Shown here: piece after piece, positions 8,504-17,483 of the stretch
Layout: every line of letters starts with the position of its first letter
Numbering within the stretch: position 1 is the first letter of the stretch
Assembly: GCF_046591575.1 (NCBI RefSeq)
Contig: NZ_JBIQWA010000003.1
Coordinates: 434,001-498,000, forward strand
Origin: Marivita sp046591575
GTDB lineage: Bacteria > Pseudomonadota > Alphaproteobacteria > Rhodobacterales > Rhodobacteraceae
DNA: 64,000 nucleotides
Reading direction: 5' to 3'
Notes under the pieces: model-generated
What the model was told of the DNA's origin: nothing
Seen by the model: only the letters and a program-made list of their open reading frames with translations
Databases searched by the model: none
Translations under genes and position numbers: made by a program

Positions 8504-8790
8504 TATTCAACCACCTTTGGCACCGCAAAGAACCCCTCGCGCGCGTCTGGCGCGTTGGCCAGAACCTTGTCCTGATATCCGCCATCCGTGACGCCATCTT
8601 CGCGGCGTTTCAGGCGCATCGGCGTGACCGACACCATCGGCTCTACGCCGTCGACATCGACCTCGTTCAGCTGCTCGATGAAGCCAAGAATGGTCGAAAA
8701 CTCTTGCGCCAAAGCAGGCAGGTCGTCGTCTTCAACGCGGATGCGCGCCAGTTTGGCCACGCGTGCGGCGGTTTCGATGTCGATGGACAT
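8503..8790 (-). CDS. gatC: Glutamyl/aspartyl-tRNA amidotransferase subunit C
   Basis: A 95-aa GatC that wraps around GatA and stabilises the amidotransferase. The start MSIDIETAARVAKLARI at 8790 matches the family N-terminus. The longer frame to 8922 adds a cysteine-rich segment unlike GatC. It is the first gene of a gatC-gatA pair and is transcribed away from the Hint protein gene. Confidence 0.95.
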   Translation of the reverse strand: MSIDIETAARVAKLARIRVEDDDLPALAQEFSTILGFIEQLNEVDVDGVEPMVSVTPMRLKRREDGVTDGGYQDKVLANAPDAREGFFAVPKVVE

Positions 8791-8981
8791 GGTCGGGTGC
8801 CCCCTGAAAGTGCCAGAAAGTGAATGTCGCGAACTTGGGGCAGCGTTTAGCCATGCATCCCGATGCGCGCAAGGGATAGCGGCAACACAGTGATGCAACG
8901 TGATGGCGCAGCGGTGCCGCAAATTTGCCTCTTTGTTTATCTAAATTGGACATGTCCCGAATACGAGCAAAGCGACATTCC

Positions 8982-10283
8982 ATGCCCGATACACTGCTGG
9001 GTGGCATTGCAATCAACGAAGTGCTTGTTGATCCGAATGGTCCCACAAACAATTTTGATACAGATGGAAACGGCGCGGCACGCGGCCGGGACGAATTCCT
9101 TGAACTGGTGAACCTCTCGAACACAGCCATCGACATCTCGGGGCTGGAGCTATGGGATCAGGGGCGGGACAATTGGTTTACGTTTCCGCCCGGCACCATC
9201 CTTGAGGCCGGAGCCGTAGCGGTTGTGGTGCGTGACGTTCAAAATGGCGGCAGTCTTCCAGCGGTCACGGGCGATAACCTGGCCTTTGACGCCGATTATA
9301 ATCGAAACGTGTTCAACAATGGCGGCGACAATATCGTTGTCTACGATCCGGCCAATGACGAATATATTCAGGCCACCTATAACGGCGATGCCCTGCTTGA
9401 TCCGACAACCTCATCCGGGTTTTCAGGGTTTTCCAGCACCGCAACCCGGTCTGGCTCAAGCGAGGATTTCGGCAACGATATCGACGGGATTTCCATTCAG
9501 CGCCTTGCGACGGGATTTACGAATTCCGAACCGCCCACGCCGGGATCGTTGATTTGCTTTGCAACCGACACCCTGATCGAAACCGAAAGCGGGCAGCGCC
9601 CGGTTCAGGATTTGCGGGCGGGCGATCTGGTGCGCACTCTGGACAGCGGGGTGCAGCCGATTGTCTGGGTGTTCGGCACGCCGGTGTCGCAAAGGGACAT
9701 GGCGCGCGACAGGCTGTTGCGTCCGGTTGTCCTGCCCTGCATTGACGGCTTTGCGCCGCTGTCCCTGTCACGCCAGCACCGGGTGGTGATGTCGGGAAAA
9801 ACCGTGTCGCGGATGTTTGGCCACAGCGCCGTTTTGGTGCCTGCCAAAGATCTGCTGTCGGCACGCGCTGTGCGGCAAAACCTGCCACGACACAGCATTG
9901 CCTATTATCACATTTTGCTGAACGGTCATCATATCCTGAACGCCAACGGCTATGCGGTTGAAAGCCTGTTTGCCGGGCCACAGGCCCGCGACGCACTGTC
10001 GTGGCACGCGCGGCAAAACCTGCGCGCCTGCCGCGACAGAGAGGCCGCGCGCGTCTTGCACAACCCCTGCCCGCCGGCCCGTCCATTTGCGTCGGGGGCC
10101 AAAGCCCAGCGATTGGTGTTGCGTCACGAAAAGAACGCGCGACCGATTGGCACCCGCTTTTCCGAGGCGTTGGCCGATTATCGTACCAGCGCGCGGGTCA
10201 CGGCAAAGGTACACACGCCATCCGATTGCGCGGCGCAACAGCTGATCTCGCGGCAGGTGCAGCTTGGATGCACCAGAACCTGA
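8982..10283 (+). CDS. Lamin-tail + Hint domain protein
   Basis: A 433-aa protein in two parts. Residues 1 to about 130 fit a lamin-tail domain (INEVLVDPNG..., FLELVNLSNTAIDISGLELWD). From about residue 190 a Hint (Hedgehog/intein) domain begins with CFATDTLIETESGQRPVQDL, with the conserved Cys for the N-S shift, and continues to HRVVMSG near residue 265 and HHILNANGYAVESL. Such Hint_2 proteins are frequent in roseobacters and are thought to be secreted and self-processing. The cleavage and export route here is inference. The last 106 bp overlap the 3' end of bchJ on the other strand. The start at 8982 (MPDTLLGGIAINE) has no strong ribosome site. Confidence 0.75.
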   Translation: MPDTLLGGIAINEVLVDPNGPTNNFDTDGNGAARGRDEFLELVNLSNTAIDISGLELWDQGRDNWFTFPPGTILEAGAVAVVVRDVQNGGSLPAVTGDNLAFDADYNRNVFNNGGDNIVVYDPANDEYIQATYNGDALLDPTTSSGFSGFSSTATRSGSSEDFGNDIDGISIQRLATGFTNSEPPTPGSLICFATDTLIETESGQRPVQDLRAGDLVRTLDSGVQPIVWVFGTPVSQRDMARDRLLRPVVLPCIDGFAPLSLSRQHRVVMSGKTVSRMFGHSAVLVPAKDLLSARAVRQNLPRHSIAYYHILLNGHHILNANGYAVESLFAGPQARDALSWHARQNLRACRDREAARVLHNPCPPARPFASGAKAQRLVLRHEKNARPIGTRFSEALADYRTSARVTAKVHTPSDCAAQQLISRQVQLGCTRT

Positions 10284-10777
10284 TATAGCCGTGCAAACAC
10301 CTCGGCATGCCAGTGACACAGGGGTGTGTCACTGTGTTCACCGCGCACAATCGGGTTCTGCGCGATCTCGAACCGCCAGGGAGAGACAACCCGAAAATTC
10401 CCCGAACCCGCAAAGGTCCAAGCATGTTTGGCAATCGCAGCCGACAGGGCACGTGCGGCAAGCCCCGCCGGAAGCGCCTTGAGCACATATTGCGCCAGGT
10501 TCGGAATGCGGTGGGCCAGGATGTAATTGGCCGTCTCACGCCCGGCTTTGGCCGCGAGTTGGGGGGCCAGTTCGGGCTCTTCACGGCGCAACACCTGATG
10601 CAACCGCATGGCATCCGTTTCCGGAATCATATGGCTGCCATCGGGCACATCAAAGATGCCCGCCTGAGCAAGCATCTGCGCCACCCGCTCCTCGCCTCCG
10701 ATACGTTCGATCTGGGGCAAAAGCTGCAGGATGGCGTTGGGGCCGATCACGGCCCCGGTATGCGCCGCTTCAGACAT
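10178..10777 (-). CDS. bchJ: Bacteriochlorophyll 4-vinyl reductase-type protein (BchJ, V4R domain)
   Basis: A 199-aa protein directly after bchE; the ATG at 10777 lies inside the bchE stop region (ATGTCTGA). The C-terminal half is a V4R domain with the expected cysteine pattern (SCTCREISCCAAQ...VCTF). BchJ was first described as the 8-vinyl (4-vinyl) reductase. Later work assigns the main reductase activity to other enzymes, so BchJ may be a binding or accessory protein in bacteriochlorophyll synthesis. The 3' end overlaps the Hint gene by 106 bp on the opposite strand. Confidence 0.88.
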   Translation of the reverse strand: MSEAAHTGAVIGPNAILQLLPQIERIGGEERVAQMLAQAGIFDVPDGSHMIPETDAMRLHQVLRREEPELAPQLAAKAGRETANYILAHRIPNLAQYVLKALPAGLAARALSAAIAKHAWTFAGSGNFRVVSPWRFEIAQNPIVRGEHSDTPLCHWHAEVFARLYQVLVHPSCTCREISCCAAQSDGVCTFAVTRALVR

Positions 10778-12434
10778 CTTCCATTTGCTGCGTACCACCC
10801 CCACAGGCGCGCACCTCAGCCCCGTTCGGCATCTTGAAGCCCTGTGTGCGTGTCGCTGAGCGTTCCTTCATCTGGGCCTTCACCGCTTCGCGGCGCTCTG
10901 CGGCTTTGGCGGCCTTGTCGGCTGACGCTTCCCAATCGTCCATCTGCGCCTCGGCGATGGTGCGGGTCTCGTCGAATTTGAAGTCCAGCTTGTGCTTGGA
11001 TTGCGGGCCAGTATAGCCGACCTTTCCAAGATCATAGAACGTGCGCCCCACGCCGGCCTTGAGGAAGGCGTAAAGACAGCCCAGCAGATACCGCCGCCGG
11101 AACCCGGTGCCGCGCCACGGATAGTGGAACAGCGCCTTTTTCATGTAGAAGCGGCGGTAGTTGTTCATCACGCCGTCGAGCAATTCCCCTCGCTCCATCG
11201 CGGCGGGCTTCATGATGGGTGTGACAAAGTTATAGCGACTGAAATCAAAGACTTCGACTTGATCCTTCATCTCTTGGAACAAGGGCGTGAAGGGCCAAGG
11301 CGTATACATCGACCAGTTGGCCAGATCAGGCTGCCAGTCCCAGGCCATCTTGTAGGTCTCTTCCAGCGTTTCGGGCGTCTCATTGTCGAGACCCACGATA
11401 AACTGCGCCTCGACCAGAATGTCGGCCTCGCGCAAGAGGCGGATCGCTTCCTTGTTTTCCTCGACCTTGGTTTCCTTGTTGAAAATGTCGAGCTTCATCT
11501 GCGCCGCAGCCTCGGTGCCCAAAGACACATGGACCAGACCGGCCTTGCGATAGAACTTGAGCAGATCACGGTCGCGGTAGATATCCGTGACCCGCGTGTT
11601 GATGCCCCACTTCACCTTGTCCGGCAGGCCCCTGTCGATCAATTCCTGACAGAAGGCGACAAATTTCTTCTTGTTGATCGACGGCTCCTCGTCGGCCAGG
11701 ATGAAGAAGCCGACACCGTGATTGTCCACCAGATCCTCGATCTCGTCGACCACATCCTTGGGGTCGCGCACGCGGTAGTCGCGCCAGAATTTCCACTGTG
11801 AACAGAACGAACAGGTGAACGGACAGCCGCGCGCAAGGTTGGGGATCGCGACGCGTGTGCCCAGCGGGATGTAGATGTATTTTTCCCACTCCAGCACCGT
11901 CCAGTCGGGCTTGATCTTGGACAGGTCTTTGACCGTGCTGGCGGCGGGTGTGGCAACGATCTTGTCATCCTCAAGAAAGGCAAGACCTTTGATCTTGTGC
12001 TTATCCGCAGGCCAGCGCCCGTCTTCAATGGCCAGCATCAATTCGGTGCAGATCTCTTCGCCCTCGCCGCGCACGATCACGTCGATCCAGGGCGCCTCAG
12101 AGAGAACCTGCTTATACATAAACGTCGCGTGAACACCGCCCATGACCCGCACCGCACCGGGGACCACGTCGCGGGCAATTTTCAACACATCTTCGGCGCG
12201 ATAGATCGACGGTGTGATCGCCGTCACGCCAACCACATCGGGATTGACCTCTTCCATTTGACGGGCAAGCTCGCCATCGTCGATATTGTCGGTCATCGCG
12301 TCAATGAAATGGATATCGTCAAATCCGGCACCACGCAGATGGCCAGACAGATAGGCCACCCAGGCCGGGGGCCATGTTCCTGCAATCTCAGCCCCGCCAG
12401 AGCGATAATTTGGATGCACAAATAAAATCCGCAT
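10770..12434 (-). CDS. bchE: Mg-protoporphyrin IX monomethyl ester oxidative cyclase, anaerobic (BchE)
   Basis: A 554-aa B12-binding radical SAM enzyme that forms ring E of bacteriochlorophyll without O2, taking the new oxygen from water. The N-terminal cobalamin-binding region begins MRILFVHPNYRSGGAEIAGTW. The radical SAM cluster is CPFTCSFCSQWKFWRDYR (CxxxCxxC). The C-terminus is charged and rich in Ala and Lys. ACAGGGAGTC precedes the start. The upstream region holds a candidate PpsR site and a candidate FnrL site. Its partner bchJ follows with overlap. No other photosynthesis genes are visible within 50 kb on the right or 10 kb on the left. Confidence 0.95.
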   Translation of the reverse strand: MRILFVHPNYRSGGAEIAGTWPPAWVAYLSGHLRGAGFDDIHFIDAMTDNIDDGELARQMEEVNPDVVGVTAITPSIYRAEDVLKIARDVVPGAVRVMGGVHATFMYKQVLSEAPWIDVIVRGEGEEICTELMLAIEDGRWPADKHKIKGLAFLEDDKIVATPAASTVKDLSKIKPDWTVLEWEKYIYIPLGTRVAIPNLARGCPFTCSFCSQWKFWRDYRVRDPKDVVDEIEDLVDNHGVGFFILADEEPSINKKKFVAFCQELIDRGLPDKVKWGINTRVTDIYRDRDLLKFYRKAGLVHVSLGTEAAAQMKLDIFNKETKVEENKEAIRLLREADILVEAQFIVGLDNETPETLEETYKMAWDWQPDLANWSMYTPWPFTPLFQEMKDQVEVFDFSRYNFVTPIMKPAAMERGELLDGVMNNYRRFYMKKALFHYPWRGTGFRRRYLLGCLYAFLKAGVGRTFYDLGKVGYTGPQSKHKLDFKFDETRTIAEAQMDDWEASADKAAKAAERREAVKAQMKERSATRTQGFKMPNGAEVRACGGGTQQMEDV

Positions 12435-12453
12435 CGGACGACTCCCTGTGTTG

Positions 12454-12471
12454 TGTCAGGTTAACTTGACA
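12454..12471. promoter_or_regulatory. Candidate PpsR/CrtJ operator before bchE
   Basis: TGTCAGGTTAACTTGACA matches the TGT-N12-ACA consensus of the photosynthesis repressor PpsR/CrtJ exactly and is itself nearly palindromic. It lies 20-37 bp upstream of the bchE start, over the probable -10 and start-site region. Confidence 0.7.
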
Positions 12472-12490
12472 CTTTGCACGTCACGTTGTG

Positions 12491-12504
12491 TTGACATAGA
12501 TCAA
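12491..12504. promoter_or_regulatory. Candidate FnrL site before bchE
   Basis: TTGACATAGATCAA fits the FNR-type palindrome TTGAT-N4-ATCAA with one change. It is centred about 63 bp upstream of the bchE start. If it acts from about -41, transcription would begin inside the PpsR site, a sensible activator/repressor arrangement. Confidence 0.65.
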
Positions 12505-12575
12505 ATCACGCGTCGCTCTTCCCGATTTGTGCGGATGTGCTAGCCTGCATTCCACAGGAAAGAGGGAGACTCCAC

Positions 12576-13268
12576 ATGAATATCGTCTGGCTGGGACACG
12601 GTTCATTCCGCATTGAAATTGGCGATCAGGTGCTGCTGATCGACCCTTGGATAAACGGCAACCCGATGATGGAAGGACACGATGCCAAAGCCGCGATTGC
12701 GGGTGCGACACATATTCTTGTCACCCATGGGCATTTCGACCACAGCACAGATATTGTCGAAATCTCCCAATCGACCGGGGCACCGGTCTCGGCCATTTTC
12801 GAACTGGCCAAAAAGCTCTTTTCACTCGGCGCGGTGGAAGGGCATGCATTTGGCAAAGGCGGAACCATCACGCTGGGCAATGTGGCGGCCACGCTGGTGC
12901 CTGCGACCCACTCCTCTTCGATGGAGGTCGATGGACAGGCCACATATATGGGCGCGGAAACCGGGTTCATCCTGCGCGGCGAAGGACATACGATCTACAT
13001 TTCGGGCGATACCGGCATTATGGCCGATATGGAGTGGATCGGGGATTATTACAAACCGAACATCGGCATCCTGTCGGCGGGCGGCTATTTCACCATGGAC
13101 ATGTCCGGTGCCGCCTATGTCGCCAAACGCTATTTTGATTTCAAAACGCTGATTCCGTGCCACTACCGCACGTTCGAGCTGTTGGAACAATCCGCAGACG
13201 GCTTGGCCCGCGCCCTGCCAGAGGTTGACGTGATCGAACCGCAGGTGATGCAGGCGATCACGTTGTAA
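12576..13268 (+). CDS. Metal-dependent hydrolase, UPF0173 type (beta-lactamase fold)
   Basis: A 230-aa protein of the metallo-beta-lactamase fold. Metal ligands are in THGHFDHS (HxHxDH), ATHSSS, SGDTG and the C-terminal PCHYRTFE. It matches the YtkL/UPF0173 group of small cytosolic hydrolases, whose natural substrate is poorly known. The start at 12576 has AAGAGGGAG upstream. It is transcribed away from bchE and ends before a strong hairpin terminator. Confidence 0.85.
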   Translation: MNIVWLGHGSFRIEIGDQVLLIDPWINGNPMMEGHDAKAAIAGATHILVTHGHFDHSTDIVEISQSTGAPVSAIFELAKKLFSLGAVEGHAFGKGGTITLGNVAATLVPATHSSSMEVDGQATYMGAETGFILRGEGHTIYISGDTGIMADMEWIGDYYKPNIGILSAGGYFTMDMSGAAYVAKRYFDFKTLIPCHYRTFELLEQSADGLARALPEVDVIEPQVMQAITL

Positions 13269-13272
13269 CCGG

Positions 13273-13302
13273 GTGCCAAGCGCCTTCACAGGCGCTTGGC
13301 AC
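13273..13302. terminator. Strong hairpin between two convergent genes
   Basis: A perfect 12-bp stem (GTGCCAAGCGCC / GGCGCTTGGCAC) with a 6-base loop, followed by GACTTTTC. It lies between the hydrolase and metY, which converge, and may serve both strands. Confidence 0.85.
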
Positions 13303-13324
13303 GACTTTTCGAAAAGCCGTCGCC

Positions 13325-14614
13325 CTAGCTCACGGCCTTGAGCGCGCGATCCAGATCGGCAATCAAGTCCTTCGCGTCTTCGGTCCCGATGGAGATCCGC
13401 ACGACGTTAGGTCCGGCTCCTGCGGCGTCCTGTTGCTCGGGCGTCAGCTGCCGGTGCGTGGTCGAGGCCGAATGGATCACCAGACTGCGCGTGTCGCCGA
13501 GGTTGGCCACATGGCTGAAAATCTCAAGCGCATCCACAAATTTGATGCAGGCCTCATACCCGCCCTTCAGAGCAACCGTGAACAAGCCGCCCGCGCCTTT
13601 GGGGCAGATCTTTTCCACACGGTGATTATAGGGCGACGAGGGCAGGCCCGCATAAGTCACCGATTCCACCGCGTCATGCCCTTCCAGCCAACTGGCCACC
13701 TCCATCGCATTCTCGACATGTTTCTGCATCCGCAAACTGAGCGTTTCGATTCCCATCAGCGTGTAATGCGCCGCCTGCGGGTTCAGCGTCATGCCCAGAT
13801 CGCGCAGGCCGATGGCGATGCCGTGGAAGGTAAAGGCCAGCGGGCCGAAAGTTTCGGCGAATTTCAGGCCGTGATAGGCGGGTTCGGGCTCGCTGAGCGA
13901 CGGGAATTTGTCATTCGCAGTCCAGTCGAACTTGCCGCTGTCCACCACGGCACCGCCCATGACCGTGCCATTGCCCGTGAGGAACTTGGTCATGGAATGC
14001 ACCACCAATGTGGCACCATGTTCGATGGGCCGGCACAGGTACGGCGTGGCCGAGGTGTTGTCGACGATCAGCGGAATGCCCGCCGCGTCGGAAATCGCAG
14101 CGATCGCATCCAGATCGGTGATGTAGCCGCCCGGGTTTGCGATGGATTCGCAGAACACCGCGCGGGTGTCGTCGTCGATGGCGGCCTTGACCGCGTCCAG
14201 ATCGTCGAAATCGACAAAGGTCGCGGACCAGCCAAAGCGCTTGATCGTCTGGCTGAACTGCGTGACCGTCCCGCCATAAAGCCGGGTTGAGACAACGATG
14301 TTCTTGCCCGGCCCCATCAGCGGGAAAAGCGCCATGATCTGCGCCGCATGCCCCGAGGAACAGCACACCGCACCTGCCCCGCCTTCGAGCGTTGCCATAC
14401 GTTCCTGAAGCGCCGCCACCGTGGGGTTGGTCAAACGCGAATAGATGTAGCCGACCTCTTGCAAGTTGAAGAGCGCTGCCGCGTGATCGGCATCCCGGAA
14501 CACGTAAGCGGTGGTCTGGTAAATAGGCGTTTGCCGCGCGCCCGTGGCCGGATCAGGCCGGGCACCGGCGTGGATTTGAAGCGTGTCGAAGCCGTAGTCG
14601 GGTCCGTCGGTCAT
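13325..14614 (-). CDS. metY: O-acetylhomoserine aminocarboxypropyltransferase
   Basis: A 429-aa Cys/Met metabolism PLP enzyme that makes homocysteine from O-acetylhomoserine and sulfide (direct sulfhydrylation). The PLP lysine is in VVHSMTKFLTGNGT. The N-terminus FDTLQIHAGARPDPATGARQ and YSRLTNPTVAALQERMATLE are typical of MetY rather than MetB. The start has AAGGGGAAG upstream. The 230 bp upstream contain an inverted repeat (ACAGTTG 14639-14645, CAACTGT 14678-14684), but I could not match it to a known SAM riboswitch class. Confidence 0.92.
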   Translation of the reverse strand: MTDGPDYGFDTLQIHAGARPDPATGARQTPIYQTTAYVFRDADHAAALFNLQEVGYIYSRLTNPTVAALQERMATLEGGAGAVCCSSGHAAQIMALFPLMGPGKNIVVSTRLYGGTVTQFSQTIKRFGWSATFVDFDDLDAVKAAIDDDTRAVFCESIANPGGYITDLDAIAAISDAAGIPLIVDNTSATPYLCRPIEHGATLVVHSMTKFLTGNGTVMGGAVVDSGKFDWTANDKFPSLSEPEPAYHGLKFAETFGPLAFTFHGIAIGLRDLGMTLNPQAAHYTLMGIETLSLRMQKHVENAMEVASWLEGHDAVESVTYAGLPSSPYNHRVEKICPKGAGGLFTVALKGGYEACIKFVDALEIFSHVANLGDTRSLVIHSASTTHRQLTPEQQDAAGAGPNVVRISIGTEDAKDLIADLDRALKAVS

Positions 14615-14844
14615 GGTGGTCTTCCCCTTGGGTCAGTGACAGTTGCGCACAGGATTAGGGCATGAACGGGAGCGTCACAACTGTTGCCGCTGGCGAAAAA
14701 CCGGGACGTCTCGCTTTCAGACCGTCGCAGTGAACGAAATTCGCGCGGCGGGTCGCAGATGAAAACACCGTTCCAACAGGCTTGCGATCCGGTATCAATC
14801 TGCCAAAGATGCGCGCGATCCGCACCCTGACAGAAAGCCCCGAC

Positions 14845-15834
14845 ATGCCCCTGCCCGACCAGATGACCGCGATTGACATTTCGGAACATGGCGGGCCGGA
14901 GGTTTTGAAACCCGTCACGCTTGCGGTGCCCAAGCCGGGGCCGGATCAGATTTTGATCAAGGTGGCCTATGCCGGGGTCAACCGTCCGGATGCCCTGCAA
15001 CGCGCGGGCAGCTATGCGCCCCCGCCCGACGCGTCACCGCTTCCCGGCCTTGAAGCCTCGGGTCATGTGGTTGCTGTTGGCGAAACTGTGGCGCGCTGGT
15101 CTGTCGGGGATGCCGTCACCGCACTTTTGCCCGGTGGCGGGTATGCCGAATATGTCACAACCTTTGCCGATCACGCCCTGCCGGTCCCGGATTCCATGCC
15201 AATGGATCAGGCCGCTGCGCTGTGCGAAACCTTTTTCACCGTCTGGTCCAACGTGTTCAACCGAGGCGGGCTGCAAGCGGGGGAACGCTTTTTGGTGCAT
15301 GGGGGATCGTCCGGCATAGGCACCACGGCGATCCAGCTTGCCGCGCTGCGTGGCGCGCGCGTGTTCACCACCGCCGGGTCTGACGAAAAATGCGCCGCTT
15401 GTGTGGCCCTGGGGGCTGAGCAGGCATGGAACTATAATACGGTTGATTTTGTCGATGCGATGCGCGGTGAAGGCGGTGCAAATGTCATCCTCGACATGGT
15501 GGGCGGGCCGTATATTCAACGCAATATCAAGGCGTTGGCAGATGAGGGGCGGCTTGTGCAGATCGCTTTTCTGCAAGGCATGACCGCCGAGACAAATTTT
15601 GTGCAGATGTTGGCCCGGCGGCTGACATTGACCGGATCAACCCTGCGCCCGCAATCTGTTGCCGCCAAGGCGGGGTACGCGCGCGCGTTGGAATCCGAGA
15701 TCTGGCCACATCTGGAAACAGGACGGATCGCACCCGTTATGGACAGCACATTTGACCTGACCGACGCGGCCAAGGCGCATGCACGGATGGAAGCCTCCCG
15801 GCATATTGGCAAGATCGTTCTGAAGGTCGGCTAG
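14845..15834 (+). CDS. NAD(P)H quinone oxidoreductase, zinc-independent MDR (PIG3-like)
   Basis: A 329-aa medium-chain dehydrogenase/reductase of the quinone oxidoreductase group. The Rossmann motif is HGGSSGIGTTAIQLA near residue 155. Residues typical of zinc-binding alcohol dehydrogenases are absent. The sequence YAGVNRPDALQRAGSYAPPP is characteristic of the PIG3/QOR2 subgroup, which reduces quinones with NADPH. I prefer the ATG at 14845 over 14782 because homology begins at MPLPDQMTAIDI. It ends with a 4-bp overlap with glpK on the other strand. Confidence 0.85.
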   Translation: MPLPDQMTAIDISEHGGPEVLKPVTLAVPKPGPDQILIKVAYAGVNRPDALQRAGSYAPPPDASPLPGLEASGHVVAVGETVARWSVGDAVTALLPGGGYAEYVTTFADHALPVPDSMPMDQAAALCETFFTVWSNVFNRGGLQAGERFLVHGGSSGIGTTAIQLAALRGARVFTTAGSDEKCAACVALGAEQAWNYNTVDFVDAMRGEGGANVILDMVGGPYIQRNIKALADEGRLVQIAFLQGMTAETNFVQMLARRLTLTGSTLRPQSVAAKAGYARALESEIWPHLETGRIAPVMDSTFDLTDAAKAHARMEASRHIGKIVLKVG

Positions 15835-17327
15835 GGGGTCTTGGCAAATTCAATTGTCGCCGCAACCGCCTGTTTCCAAGCCCCGTATTTGCGATCACGG
15901 ATGTCATTGGTCATGTCCGGATCAAATCGTGCATCGGCGTTCCAGCCTGCGGCAAAAGCGGCCATGTCGGGCAATACGCCTGCCTTGTAGCCGGCCAGCC
16001 AGGCGGCCCCCATCGCCGTTGTCTCTAACACCTGCGGGCGTTCAACCGGGGCGTCGATGATGTCTGACAGGAATTGCATCGTCCAGTCAGACGCGCTCAT
16101 CCCGCCGTCTACGCGCAGCGCATTGTCGCCTGGGGCAGTCCAGTCGGCTTTCATTGCTTCCAGCAGATCCCGCGTCTGGTAGCCAACGCTTTCCAACGCC
16201 GCGCGCGCAAATTCCTCTGGCCCGGAATTGCGCGTCAGGCCAAAGACAGCGCCACGGCATTCGGCATTCCAATAAGGCGCGCCAAGCCCGGTGAAGGCGG
16301 GGACCAGAACAACATCCTGCGTCGGGTCCGCGTTAAGCGCCAGGGGCTGTGTTTCCGAGGCCTCCCGAATAATTTTCAATCCATCGCGCAACCATTGCAC
16401 GACGGCACCTGCAATAAAAATCGACCCTTCCAAGGCATAGGTCGGTCGTCCATCAAGTTGATAGGCAATGGTTGTTAACAAACGGTTTGTGGATGTAACC
16501 GGCGTCTCGCCGGTGTTGAGCAAGGCGAAACATCCGGTTCCGTAGGTCGATTTCATCATTCCGGGTTCAAAGCAGGCCTGCCCCACGGTTGCCGCCTGCT
16601 GGTCGCCCGCAATGCCCAGGATCGGAATCGGTCGGCCAAAGAGATCAGAGCGCGTTTCCCCGAACTCGGCCGCGCAATCCTTGACCTCGGGCAGCATGGA
16701 CATGGGAATGTTCAACCTGTCACAGATCGTCTGTGACCACCGCCCTTTGCGGATATCGTAAAGCAGCGTTCTTGCGGCATTTGTGGCGTCAGTGACATGC
16801 GCCTTGCCGCCGGTCAGGTTCCAGACCAACCAGGTATCGACGGTGCCAAAGGCCAGATCTCCGGCTTCGGCACGGGCGCGAACTCCGTCAACATTGTCTA
16901 AAATCCAAGCCAGTTTTGTACCGCTGAAATACGGATCAAGCAGCAACCCGGTGCGGTCGGTAACGGTTTCTTCAAACCCGTCGGCTTTAAGCGTTTTGCA
17001 CAACGCGGATGTTCGTCTGTCCTGCCAGACGATTGCGTTAAAGACAGGCTTGCCTGTTTTTCGGTCCCACACCAGCGTTGTCTCGCGCTGGTTGGTGATG
17101 CCAATGGCGGCGATGTCGTCGGGTCCGCTGCGGGCTTTTTCGATTGCAGCCCGGCATGTGGCGGCTGTGGTCGACCAAAGGTCGGATGGGTCATGTTCGA
17201 CCCAGCCGCTGTTTGGGTAATATTGCGGGAACTCTTTCTGCGCTGACGCCACTGCCGTCAGTGTTTCGTCAAACAGGATCGCGCGGCTTGATGTGGTGCC
17301 TTGATCAATGGCTAGAATAAAGGTCAT
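15831..17327 (-). CDS. glpK: Glycerol kinase
   Basis: A 498-aa FGGY-family kinase that phosphorylates glycerol to glycerol 3-phosphate. The N-terminal phosphate-binding motif FILAIDQGTTSSRAILFDE and the segments GWVEHDP, GITNQRETTLVWDRKTG and TYGTGCFALLNTG are all present. The start at 17327 is chosen over the longer frame to 17411, whose extra N-terminus is not part of the family. It lies 156 bp downstream of glpD in the same direction, with a hairpin between them. Confidence 0.97.
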   Translation of the reverse strand: MTFILAIDQGTTSSRAILFDETLTAVASAQKEFPQYYPNSGWVEHDPSDLWSTTAATCRAAIEKARSGPDDIAAIGITNQRETTLVWDRKTGKPVFNAIVWQDRRTSALCKTLKADGFEETVTDRTGLLLDPYFSGTKLAWILDNVDGVRARAEAGDLAFGTVDTWLVWNLTGGKAHVTDATNAARTLLYDIRKGRWSQTICDRLNIPMSMLPEVKDCAAEFGETRSDLFGRPIPILGIAGDQQAATVGQACFEPGMMKSTYGTGCFALLNTGETPVTSTNRLLTTIAYQLDGRPTYALEGSIFIAGAVVQWLRDGLKIIREASETQPLALNADPTQDVVLVPAFTGLGAPYWNAECRGAVFGLTRNSGPEEFARAALESVGYQTRDLLEAMKADWTAPGDNALRVDGGMSASDWTMQFLSDIIDAPVERPQVLETTAMGAAWLAGYKAGVLPDMAAFAAGWNADARFDPDMTNDIRDRKYGAWKQAVAATIEFAKTP

Positions 17328-17440
17328 AAAAACGCCTTTTCTGACTTGGTTTTCCTGCAGTGTTTCAAGACGGGCCGCATTTTTCAAACGGGATGATATG
17401 TGGACCGGCAAAGTAGGTGTTGCGATATGTCCGCCCGCCT

Positions 17441-17467
17441 CTGGCGCGATCCCGGTTTGCGCGCCAG
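17441..17467. terminator. Hairpin between glpD and glpK
   Basis: An 8-bp perfect stem (CTGGCGCG / CGCGCCAG) with an 11-base loop lies just after the glpD stop. No T-run follows, so it could attenuate transcription or set the relative amounts of glpD and glpK mRNA. Confidence 0.4.
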
Positions 17468-17483
17468 GGCTTCATTGACAGGG

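Noticed and set aside
14615..14844. Possible SAM riboswitch before metY
   Set aside because: An inverted repeat is present, but no SAM-II or SAM/SAH core sequence could be matched. A covariance model search would be needed.
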